A DNA stretch of 64,000 nucleotides from positions 3,252,501 through 3,316,500 of the forward strand of contig JAMJFZ010001264.1 in NCBI GenBank assembly GCA_026225945.1, given 5' to 3'. Positions 9,949-19,311 of the stretch are shown piece by piece. The position numbers and the translations under genes were made by a program. Every line of letters begins with the position of its first letter. Within the stretch, counting starts at the first letter, position 1. This stretch comes from Cricetomys ansorgei. Its lineage: Eukaryota > Chordata > Mammalia > Rodentia > Nesomyidae. Below the pieces are notes generated by a model that worked only from the letters and a program-made list of their open reading frames with translations, ran no database searches and was not told where the DNA came from.

Positions 9949-10999
9949 TAATTTCTGACTGCTGTTTGGCAGCTGTTGAAAGTGGACAGACAGATGTGCT
10001 GAGGCTGTTGCTTCGACATGAATTGATTGTCAGTGGATTGCATTCTATTTGTGGATGGAATTCCTTGAACCAGGCTTCCTTCCTGGTAAGAAAGCTGAAT
10101 TTATTGCATTTCCATGTAAATTGTATGTCTTACCTTTTTAAAATGACAGTTCTACACAGCATTTGCTGCCTATTTGCCAGTGATTTATAATGGTTAGTGC
10201 AGTACAGAAAAGGCAATCAAAATGCTAATGATCGCTCTAACCAAGGCAGCTGCTACAGTGGCTGGAGCTACTTTGGTTATAGGGATTATTTAAATTTGAA
10301 ATGTTGGTTACATGGTTATGAAACTATCTGAATACATGGGATACAAACTGATAAAAGCAATGACATACTCTATTATAATTGTATGTTTACGAAGCACGGT
10401 AGCTCCCTACTGCTTGAATTAGTAAACTAACTTCATAGGATTTTAAGGATTATAATTGCCAGAGGCCAGTTTTTAATATGTTTACACTTAATGGGCTGTG
10501 TAGAAGCTTAGAGTAATCTAATTAGTCATGTCATTTCCATCCAGTGAAAGAAGACACTACATATTTTTTAACATTTTCTTTTACTGAGAAGATAAGAAAA
10601 ATAAAGCACAAGGAGAGTTTTTCCTAACTTAAAATATGTATCTGTGTGCTAGAGAGGTGGCTCTGTAGTTAAGAGCACTGACAACTTTTCCAGAAGATCT
10701 AGGTGCAATTCCCAGCACCCACAGTCCACAACTGTCTGTAACTCAAGTTTCAGGGGATCTGGCACTCTCATACACATATACATGCAGGAACATCACCAAT
10801 GCACATAAAACAAAAATAAGCAAATCTTCAAAGTATGCTTAAAAATACGTATCTGTGCTTCATGGAAATGCTGAGACTATAAATCTGCTTCTTAAAAACA
10901 GAACACACAAAGAATCCCAGAATGAATTTGGAATCATATCTCTGTTTGTATCTGCTCAATATAAGAAGCTAGAGAGCTTGTTCACACTTACTTCATTTG
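9949..10999 (+). pseudogene. Asb3: Two-exon ASB3-like fragment (decayed duplicate)
   Basis: Two exon-like blocks separated by a 778-nt intron encode consecutive ankyrin segments that resemble ASB3, the substrate-binding ankyrin/SOCS-box subunit of a cullin-RING ubiquitin ligase. Block A (9949-10085, 137 nt) follows 'ctgacag', reads ...[17 protein letters not shown] then ...[11 protein letters not shown], and ends in a GTAAGA donor. Block B (10864-10999, 136 nt) reads ...NAETINLLLK then ...FGIISLFVSAQYKKLES and ends in GTAAGA. From memory the ASB3 exon for block B is also 45 codons plus one base. Neither block has a stop. Against function: the dinucleotide before block B is AT and not AG, block A has an extra codon, the ankyrin loop 'GANVN' is changed, and no other ASB3 exon is visible here. 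I read it as a copied genomic piece, not a retrocopy, because the intron is kept. A diverged live exon pair cannot be fully excluded. Confidence 0.75.
10647..10838 (+). repeat. B2 SINE with target-site duplication
   Basis: Sense B2: 'tgctagagaggtggctctgt', 'ttaagagcactgacaac', 'ccagaagatctaggtgcaatt', 'cccagcacccac'. It is flanked by TTAAAATATGTATCTGTG (10629-10646) and a near-identical copy at 10839-10857. It lies inside the intron of the ASB3-like fragment and ends 25 nt before the second exon block. Confidence 0.88.
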
Positions 11000-11353
11000 G
11001 TAAGAGCCTTTGTGCTGGGAAGATCATAGTTTTTAACAATGTTCTGAGGAAGAATGGTTTTTGAATTGGGTGATAAAATAAAAGTGAACACAGTTGATGT
11101 CAGTCCTGGTTCTCATTAAGTATGTTACCAGCAAGGACACATACTCTGCTAACTGAGCTGATCGGAACATGGTGGTCCTGAGTAGGCTTCCTACAGTTCA
11201 GTGATGAAACTGAACTTAATAGAGGGGCCTGAGTAGTTCCAACTTTATAGTTACACACTTTCTTTAGGGCTAGTTTATTATATGGTCATTTGGTGTATTA
11301 AGCCTTAGAGATACACTGTTCTGTTTCCCCCCTTCCCCAAGTGCACACTCACC

Positions 11354-11355
<2 letters not shown>

Positions 11356-11390
<35 letters not shown>
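11356..11390. repeat. (GT)n microsatellite
   Basis: Perfect GT tract of about 17 units. Confidence 0.95.
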
Positions 11391-11394
<4 letters not shown>

Positions 11395-11499
11395 CTATGT
11401 GTGTGCATATGTGTACACTTTATGTCTGTAGGAATTAGGTTTCTTTGTTAGTTACTTTGCACTTTCTTTTCTTTTCTTTTTCTTTACTTTCCTTTTTTT

Positions 11500-11637
11500 C
11501 AATATAGGGTTTCTCTGTTATAACTCTGGTTGTCCTGGAACTCACTCTGTAGACCAGGCTGGCCTTGAACTCACAGAAATCCACCTGCATCTGCCTCCTG
11601 AGTGCTGGGATTAATGGTATGTGCCACCAGCACCTGG
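11500..11637 (-). repeat. B1 SINE, antisense
   Basis: Reversed B1 with good conservation: atagggtttctctgttataa, gttgtcctggaactcactct, gtagaccaggctggccttga, gtgctgggattaatgg. It is one of the less diverged B1 copies in the window. Confidence 0.92.
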
Positions 11638-11639
11638 CT

Positions 11640-11830
11640 CTTCTATTTATTTAGTTATTTATTTTATTTATTTCTGATACAGGCTTTGTCACTGAGCCTG
11701 CAGTTCACTGATTCATCTATGCTGGCTGACCAGATCTACCTGTCTCTTCCTCCCCAGTGCTGGGGATCTGAACTCAGATCTTCAGGCTTATGAATCAAAC
11801 ATTAAACCAACTGAACCAGCGGACTGGCCC
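11640..11830 (-). repeat. B1/B4 composite SINE remnant, antisense
   Basis: A second antisense SINE directly follows, with 'ttctgatacaggctttgtcac', 'tcctccccagtgctggggat' and 'ccaactgaaccagcggactgg'. Diverged. Confidence 0.55.
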
Positions 11831-12110
11831 TGAGTTATGATTTGATAATAGTCTGATTATCTAAATGGGCTTATTCAAAACATGTTTGCATTGTATTGTG
11901 TTAATGGCAGAATAAACTGTCCAAAGGTTTCTCTATGACTACCATTACACATGTAGTACTGACAGAGAAGATAGTGTTACCATGACATTCTTTTTGTCAC
12001 ATTTTCTGACCAGAAGGGTTCACCATAGAAGGGCTGTTAATGTCTTCTCAGGATGTTTGCTCCATCAGAGCTAAGCTGAGACACCATGGGTAGTCAGAGG
12101 GAGGTACATA
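11831..12110. other. Unique DNA, nothing recognised
   Basis: AT-rich; no frame, RNA or repeat family identified. Confidence 0.4.
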
Positions 12111-12174
12111 CCATCAGATTTGCTGATTGGTCTACACAGTTAGCACTAGGAAAGCTAGAGAGACCCTGTCAAAA

Positions 12175-12259
12175 GAGAAGAAGAAGAAGAAGAAGAAGAA
12201 GAAGAAGAAGAAGAAGAAGAAGAAGAAGAAGAAGAAGAAGAAGAAGAAGAAGAAGAAGG
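12175..12259. repeat. (GAA)n microsatellite at a SINE A-tail
   Basis: About 27 GAA/AGA units. It follows 'agagagaccctgtcaaaagag', which looks like the 3' end of a sense B1, so the tract probably grew from its A-rich tail. The minus-strand poly-Phe frame is an artefact of this tract. Confidence 0.95.
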
Positions 12260-12579
12260 AGATGATGAAGAATAATAAAATAAAAAATGCCTCAAAATAG
12301 AAAGTAGTGTATCTAGAAATCAGGGTGCAGTTTTCTTCTTTCTGATTTTTCTTTAAAATTCTCCACATATTTAAGTCAAAGTAGTAACCGAAAGAAATGA
12401 AATTTCATGAAGTACATGCTGAAGGTGTCTGAGAAATTATGAGTTTGTATTTCAAAGATCCAAATTACTTCTTGAAATTTTATATCTATCTATCATCTAT
12501 CTATCTGTGTTTGTGGGTGTGTGTATGCACCCCAGACCCTGCGTGTTAAGTGCTAGCCAGAGATCTAAAACTAAATTTT

Positions 12580-13250
12580 TTGGCATAATCTGGGCATGTT
12601 AATTCCTGTATTTCTTTGTTTTTAATTTTTCTTCTTTCTAAAATGTTATAATAGTAACTTTTAAAAGTACTGAAGTCTGTTTATAATGTAACTATGTATC
12701 TCACTAGTAAAGATGAGTTTACTTTCAGTAAACTTATTTTTTCAGTAAAGTTATTTTTTAAACTTTATCCATTGTAGTCTTAGAGGAACTGATTCCTTAT
12801 TATTTCTGTTACTTTGATGTTGTCACTCAAACTAGAAAGTTATTTTTTTAAAAGTATGTCTTATTGTTGATAGTTGTTTCTCAGTGATTTTTGTCTATGT
12901 GTCCCTGAATCTAACAACAGATGAGGCACCTAACTCAAGAAGATTCTAGTTGCCTAGTATGTTTGCAATTCCTGAATTTTTCCCACAGTCTTTAATTTAC
13001 CCTGTATAGCTTGTTCGGGGTGTACTTATATAAGACCACTTTGAATAAAAGATGGTCTTCCTCATGTTTGATGATGGTTTTTCTACTGACATATATTTGA
13101 GAAAATTAATTATCAGAATCATGTGATAGCATGAGTTGTAGCATATTTAGTACATTATTTGCTGGTGAGAAAATTAGGGAAATTTGATATTTTTCAATAA
13201 CTTCACAGCAATTGAGGTCATTTTAAGTCTTTTCAAATCTTTTTGTTTGT
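12580..13250. other. Unique AT-rich DNA
   Basis: No coding signal, RNA or repeat recognised. Confidence 0.4.
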
Positions 13251-13254
13251 TTGA

Positions 13255-13402
13255 GTTTTATTTGTTGAGACAGGGTCTCACTATGTAGTTTTGGCTGTCC
13301 TTGAACTTACTATGCTGACCAGGCTGACCTCAATCTCACACTAAACTGCCTGCTTCTGTCTCCAAGTGTTGGGATTAAAGACTTGTGACATCATGCCCAT
13401 CT
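13255..13402 (-). repeat. B1 SINE, antisense
   Basis: Reversed B1: gagacagggtctcactatgt, tggctgtccttgaact, gaccaggctgacctcaatc, gtgttgggattaaagac. Confidence 0.88.
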
Positions 13403-13471
13403 ATTTGTAGATATTTTAAAGGCTATGATATAAAAACTTTTAAAAAAATTACTATATAGATTCAAAAAGGC

Positions 13472-13566
13472 TCCAAGGTATGGTGGTTCATGCCTTTAAT
13501 ACCAGCACCTGGGAGGGAGAAGCAGGCAATTCTCTGAGTTCGAGTTCAGGCTGGTCAACATAGTAA
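13472..13566 (+). repeat. B1 SINE, sense, 3'-truncated
   Basis: Sense B1: 'ggtatggtggttcatgcc', 'taataccagcacctgggagg', 'agttcaggctggtcaaca'. It stops where L1 3' UTR sequence begins. Confidence 0.85.
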
Positions 13567-13975
13567 GTTTCAGGACAGCAAAAGGAGTAGAAACTAGAGG
13601 CATTTGAGGAGACCAGGAGAACACAGCCCACTTAATCACTAAGCAAGGCTCAAATGAGCTTACAGAGACTAAAGACACAAGTAAGGACCTTGTGTGGGTT
13701 TGCAACAGATCTTTTGCATATATGTCAGGGCTGTTAGCTTGGTGCTTCTGAACATCTCATAACAAAGGGATTGGGAGTGTCCTTGACTCTTTTGCCTTCT
13801 TATTGGGGCCCTTTTCTGCTAGGTTATCTTGTGCAACCTCAATATGAGGGCTTGTGCCTTGTCTTACTGGATCTTGTTGTGTCCTGATTGGTTGGTATCT
13901 CTCTGAGGCTAGTCTTTTTTGAAGAGAAATAGAAGGGTTCTGGGGGATCAAAATCGTCCTCATGTCTGCAGACAC
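13567..13975 (+). repeat. LINE-1 3' UTR fragment (Lx-like)
   Basis: Matches a rodent L1 3' UTR as I remember it: 'gagaccaggagaacacagcc', 'aatgagcttacagagactaa', 'gttagcttggtgcttctg', 'gggagtgtccttgactc' and 'atgagggcttgtgccttgtc'. Part of it parallels the 3' UTR of the larger L1 near 23515-23620. Confidence 0.7.
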
Positions 13976-14039
13976 TTTACTAACTGAGCTTTCTCCTTAT
14001 GCTCCCAAAGTTGTACTTTTAAGGAATCCACAGATGGTT

Positions 14040-14385
14040 TAATTCTAAAAAATTATTTTGTATATGTATGTATATTAATATGCCCTTGTGAGTACATGTG
14101 CACATGTATGGGCATGTGTATGGAGACCAGACAATAATATTGGTTGTTTTTTTGTGGCTTTGCATTGTTGAAAGAGGACCTCTTAGTGGTAAACAGGATC
14201 TAGTGGTAAACTAGCCACCAGTGAATGCTAAGGATCTATTTTGTCTCTACCACCTCTTGCTCCCTAGCAGTGAGGTTTAAGAGTCACTTTGCTGCAACTG
14301 ATGTGGGTGCCAGGGATCTACATTTAGGTCACCATAATTACTCGGCAATTGCCTTACAGGCTGAATCATCCCTCTACCCTCATTG
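14040..14385 (-). repeat. RSINE/B4-like composite SINE remnant, antisense
   Basis: An AT-rich start with 'gagtacatgtgcacatgtatg' and later 'gtgggtgccagggatctacat' and 'ggctgaatcatccctctac' follow the reversed SINE order. Internal insertion or duplication makes it long. Confidence 0.45.
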
Positions 14386-14454
14386 GTTTACTTTTTATAT
14401 TTAAGTTAATCTGCAGAATTTATTTTCTGTGTAAATTTTAGTGGTAATTTTATT

Positions 14455-14565
14455 TTTACAGACAGGTTCTCCTGTATCTCAGACTAGTCTTGAACATAGC
14501 TATGTAGCCAAGGATGCCCTTAACCTCCTGATGCTAGGATTACATATGTGTACCACCATGGCAGG
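14455..14565 (-). repeat. B1 SINE, antisense, diverged
   Basis: 'cagacaggttctcctgtatc', 'gactagtcttgaacatagc', 'ctgatgctaggattacat' and 'gtaccaccatgg' mark a reversed old B1. Confidence 0.65.
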
Positions 14566-14664
14566 TTCTCAGTGATACATGTGTAGTATGAGGTCCCTTT
14601 TAGTCAATGCCACTACAGTCTCACTCAGGCAATTTTTCTAATTATATTTAAAACCTGTGATCAA

Positions 14665-14830
14665 GCTTAGCATGGTGTCACAAGCTTGTGATACTATTAT
14701 CTGTGGAGGCAGAGGCAGAGGCAGAGGCAGAGGCAGAGGTATCAGTAGATCAAGGCCATTTTGAGTCACAAAGGGAGTTTGAGGCCAGTCTGTGCTATAA
14801 GACATTCTATCTCAAAAATCAAACCAACAA
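14665..14830 (+). repeat. B1 SINE, sense, with hexamer expansion
   Basis: Sense B1 ('gcttagcatggtgtcac', 'gtttgaggccagtctgtgct', 'acattctatctcaaaaatc') whose 'ggcagagg' core is expanded to about five GAGGCA units at 14705-14739. Confidence 0.8.
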
Positions 14831-15259
14831 AACACAAAACAATAACATTGATTAAAGTAAAAAAGGAATTATCCAAAGATTCTGTCACATATATCAAAGT
14901 AAGCAGACAATATGTGTGGTAACTTGGTGAGGGTCTAACATAGGACCTGTGGGTTAAAACTGCATAAGAATAGTACTGGGGAAACTTGCTAATGCTGCAT
15001 ATGGATTTGCATATTCTTATGCTCACTGTTAGTTCCAAATGTATAGAAGAGACTAAGATTGTTGAAAGTAAAATCTAACCTATTACTAAAGCATCATAAG
15101 CCCATGGGCAAGGCCCTGAACTTTTAGAACAGAGCCAACCTTAGGAAGAAACACTGTCTATTGAAGATGAAGCAGAAATTTTAGCCTGAAACTAATAATG
15201 TTATCTTATTGATAAACCAAATGAATAAACCTACTAGTCTTAAAAGGATGACTAGACAC

Positions 15260-15720
15260 AGAACCCAGAATATACAAAGTATAATGTTTACCTTGTCTAG
15301 GATGCAGTCTAAACTTACTTGATATATGAAGAACCATATAGTCAATCTCAAGAAAAAAAAGAGAATTAACAGATGTCAACCCTGAGATGATTCAGATGTT
15401 GGAAATAGTAATCAAAAACAGTTACTATAGCTATGCTTCATGAAGTAAACACATTTGAAATAAAAGAAATGGTAGAATTTTTCTGAGGAGATTCTAAGAA
15501 ATAAGAGACTGCAAAACAAAATTCATTGCATGGGATCCAAAACAGAATGGAAGTGACAGAAGAGTCAGCCTTCTTGAAGATAGGGCTAGAAGTATCCTAG
15601 ACATAAGAAAAGAGTGAACAGACCTTGAAAGAAGGCTGCGGGATGAGAGTTGGTGATGGACAAAGCTACAGGGACATGAGGAACAGTATCAACAGGAATA
15701 GGAAAAAGTGGTCGATCTAG
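15260..15720 (+). repeat. Old mammalian LINE-1 5'-region fragment (L1M-like)
   Basis: The purine-rich text follows the 5' UTR to early ORF1 of old L1M/L1PB elements as I remember it: 'gaattaacagatgtcaa', 'agttactatagctatg', 'aaataaaagaaatggtag', 'aaaacagaatggaagtgaca', 'gaagagtcagccttcttgaa', 'gggacatgaggaacagtatc'. Heavily mutated, no frame left. Boundaries are approximate. Confidence 0.55.
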
Positions 15721-15929
15721 GGAAAAATTGTTAATGGCTTCCAACTTCTTAACTTTAAAGTCTTTAAAAGTATAGATATAAGCAGCTCATCAGCTCTGGA
15801 CAAAACAGAGGAAAGGTGCTTAAAACAAATAGCCATGAAGCAAAAACTGAAGAAAAGCATGACACATATTCGTGGTCACAGACAGTTTGGTTCTCTGAAG
15901 AACCCTGTAATGCTTGAAATTAAAAATTA

Positions 15930-15990
15930 AAATCTGTGTGCTGGAGAGATGGCTGGAGAGATGGGTCCTCTGCAAGAGCAGATTAAGTTT
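15930..15990 (+). repeat. B2 SINE 5' fragment
   Basis: 'gtgtgctggagagatggctgg' continues into a repeated 'ggctggagagat' and 'tgcaagagcaga'. Only the first ~60 nt of a sense B2 remains, with an internal 12-nt repeat. Confidence 0.65.
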
Positions 15991-18005
15991 ATTTTTATAG
16001 TTGATAGTTACAGAAGTGTTAATTTGTGATAAGATTGCATAAATATTTAATTAATATTTATTTGACACAAGTTAATACCTCCGGCCCCACTAATATGGGG
16101 AAAATTCTTTTGCTCATTTGTGTGTTTTCTAGCATTTCTCTGAAGTCTATTATGTACTTGTGATCTTTCTAGTATTATTGAGCTGTGTTTGCTAAACTTC
16201 ATCTGCTCTTATAAGTAATATCAAAAGAAGATCATTGTTTGGTTTAACTTTTTAGCTCAGGATTAATGTTCTAATGCATTTTTGGTAGATATTAGAGAGG
16301 ATGCATTTCCTTTGGAAGCAGTGGCCCTTAGCTATTCTCTCTACTTCACGACTTGGTAGGAAGTGTTTCCCCTGTCACTGTACAGATCCTGAAGCAAAAG
16401 GAGGACTTCATCCTTGAGATTCAGACATCAACAGCTAGAGTGGTAACAAGCCAATCTCTCAAGGATTCAGAATAGTAATTCAACCTGAATGAGAAAATAT
16501 AAGAAAGGATCCTCTCGAATGAGGAAGTAGTAGAGCAATTGAAATATTGTAAGAACAAATTTATGCTCTTATTTTTTTACTACAGAAGGAGATCATTGTA
16601 TAGCTGAACTTATTTTGTCTATGTAATTCACTGATACTGGTTACTCTTACAATGTTAGGTTCGTAGAAGTCATTATGTTAATTCTAGTTGTCATTAGTGG
16701 GTATAGTGGGCTAAGTTGAATGTTGTCATTTTATCCAATGGTTTAAAACCTTATGTCATTTTGCTAATCTAATAAGATGGTTCAACACTTTGTTCACTAG
16801 TTGAACATAAAATGAACCATATATTTGCCTATTTTTACTTGTTTGAAGTAATCCTTGTTTCTTGTAGAATTTTCTGTTACTATGCTTCTTTATCGTAAGT
16901 ACCATATTTCTGTCTATTTTTAAATATCAAAGAACATAATGGTGGAAAATGTATGAGCCTAAAATATGGTTTTGACTGGGATTTAATTTTTTAAATACAT
17001 CTTCCTTCTCAGATTATGACAATGTACACTCTGTATGTAATGAACTGTCTCTATAGGTCCTAGTTTATTCTTCAGGTTTGTGTTCACAGGAAAGACATTT
17101 TCCCCCTCTAGGATCTGAAGAACTTCTCTATTTTGTCATCAGGATTTGAGAGAGAAAGAAATATGTATTTTAAGAGATGTATACAGATATGTTCATATTA
17201 ATTGTATTTTAGCCAAAGGGTACACAACTCTGTAAATTTACTGTGCTTGATGGCATGTAATAACCAAGGGCATATAGAGCACTGAGTTGCTTTCATTCTG
17301 GAGCATGCCCTTGTATTTGAGATCTTTTACAATAACTGTCTCAGGTGCTCAAAGTATGCTGATAAAGATTCTCCGTCTTATTTCACACTTGCTAATTTCC
17401 TTGTGAATGGTAATTTTGTGGAAAACGGAGGGCCTACATTGTAGCACAGGTCAGATTCATAAGCTGTTTGAAAGTATGCTCTTTATTCTTCTCACTCAAG
17501 GCCCTTTGAGTATGCTAATTGGAAGTTTAGGCTGGTTAATTGAACATGATTTATAGGATACTAATTTTATAGATTGTTAAGGGATATTATATTGTATTAA
17601 AGAAATTTTATAGTTAAGCTTGAGAAATAAAACTTTGAACAATGTTCTTAGAATTTTTCTTGTTGCATTGTAGGGTAATAAATGAATATACAATTGTTTG
17701 AAGAATCTGGACATTTAGGGTAAATTTATATTTACAAGAAATTTATCATTGCCCTGTTTTTATAGACTTTTCAGGAATTTTATACTCTCATTTATTATAC
17801 TTTCCTCAGATTAATGATTGGGTCCATTGTTTTAATTTTAAAGGTACTTCTGAAAAGTGTCTGGAGTTTGATGAACATTGAGTGTATAACTTGCATTATA
17901 ACTAACATAGTGCTCAAAAATAACATCATCTTGTACTTCTATTTTCTAGGTTTGTTGTATCTGTTATATGCTTCCTCCAAGTCCTTCCATCCCCCCATTG
18001 GAGAA
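15991..18005. other. Unique AT-rich DNA
   Basis: About 2 kb with no repeat family, RNA gene or defensible exon. The longest frame (17814-18026, 70 codons) has no recognisable domain and is likely chance. Confidence 0.4.
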
Positions 18006-18007
18006 CT

Positions 18008-18155
18008 TTTTTTCTCCATAAATTAGGGTCTCAGTATGTAGCCCCAACTGGCCTGGAACTTGCTATGTTAACCAGGCTGGTTCTAATTCACAGAAATCAG
18101 CCTGCCTCTGCCTCTCAAGCGCTGAGTATAAAGGCATGTGCCACCACACTTGGCA
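18008..18155 (-). repeat. B1 SINE, antisense
   Basis: Reversed B1: 'tagggtctcagtatgtagcc', 'tggcctggaacttgctatg', 'ccaggctggttctaattcac', 'cctgcctctgcctctcaag'. Confidence 0.85.
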
Positions 18156-18159
18156 AGTT

Positions 18160-19295
18160 TTAAATGTCTTAAGAAGAAGTTGTTCTCACATGACTATGGT
18201 TTAGACATTTTTTGTTAATTTAATATAAAAATGTTATGCCTCTTCTAGATTCCATACTATAGTGAAAATATTTTAAATTTTAGTAGTTCTTTAAAATGAT
18301 GTAAAGCAACTTTCAAAGGGAGAATGATTTTATTCTTATATAACTCTTTCTCAGTTGTATGTACCATGAACATATGTTTATTGTGCCTTGTTAAAGCTGA
18401 CACTATGATCAGTTTTTAAAATGTGTCAAAACTGCAGTTTTTTATTACTGTGTAATATTCAGTTATTATTCACCTGATTCTTTGTTATTGAACGTTAAGG
18501 TCATTTCTTTCTAAAGTATGCTACAAATAATACTGTAAATAACATATTTCTACCAGTGGGTTGCAATTTATTGTAAATTTTACTTTTTGGATACATCTCC
18601 AAATATATATTACTGAATAAGAAGTCTGAAATTTTTAACACTTTCATACATATTTATTTACATGAATATAGTTAAATGTGTACAAATATTTATCAAAGTA
18701 AATATATTTATTTAATTATTTTCATAAAGAGTTATCTAGTACCAGAAAAGTAAATTAACTCAGTTAGAGTTGCACAGCTAGTTGACTTCAGGGTCTGTGC
18801 TCTTTAACTTGTAACTCTACCTGTTTTGATTTTCTTGCCAAGTGGTTCTTTCAAATGAGGACTGCACATGTTTTCAGTCAATTTCACTCTATCTATCGGT
18901 ACTGGGAGATCCTTATTTAAGCAATAAATTTAATAGGTGAAAATGATACATGTTTACTCCATAGAAGTGTTTGATAAAAAGATTAACTAAAATATAGAAC
19001 TATAAATTAAAATTTGTTCACTAAAAAAGCTTTCCTGGTAAGTATGATATCTGTACATACCCACCTACTTGCTTGCCACTAGAAATATACTGGAATGAAA
19101 ACTGACTAAGGCTACATAATATGAAGGTTTTTAGAATGAATCAATCTTCAGGTACTTATCATGTTGTTCATTAACTTTTTAAATAAATATTTTGTAAGAG
19201 GAATGCTTAATTGAACAAAATGTATAGCTTGAGAAAAGGTTTCTTTGTCAAAAATATTTCTGAAGTATCTATTTAAGACAAATGTTTAAGCTATA
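18160..19295. other. Unique AT-rich DNA around the MIR
   Basis: No other repeat, RNA or coding feature recognised up to the L1 target-site duplication. Confidence 0.4.
18735..18830 (+). repeat. MIR-like SINE fragment
   Basis: 'agttagagttgcacagctag' and 'gtctgtgctctttaac' match the MIR core ('gtcacacagctag ... tgctcttaac'). Old and short. Confidence 0.45.
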
Positions 19296-19311
19296 AGAGT
19301 AATATTTCACA

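Noticed and set aside
9939..10190. The frame as a standalone 83-residue protein starting upstream of block A
   Set aside because: It reads from an intron across the acceptor and past the GTAAGA donor; the splice-bounded exon reading is better supported.
12132..12368. Minus-strand frame with a long poly-Phe run
   Set aside because: Produced by the (GAA)n tract.
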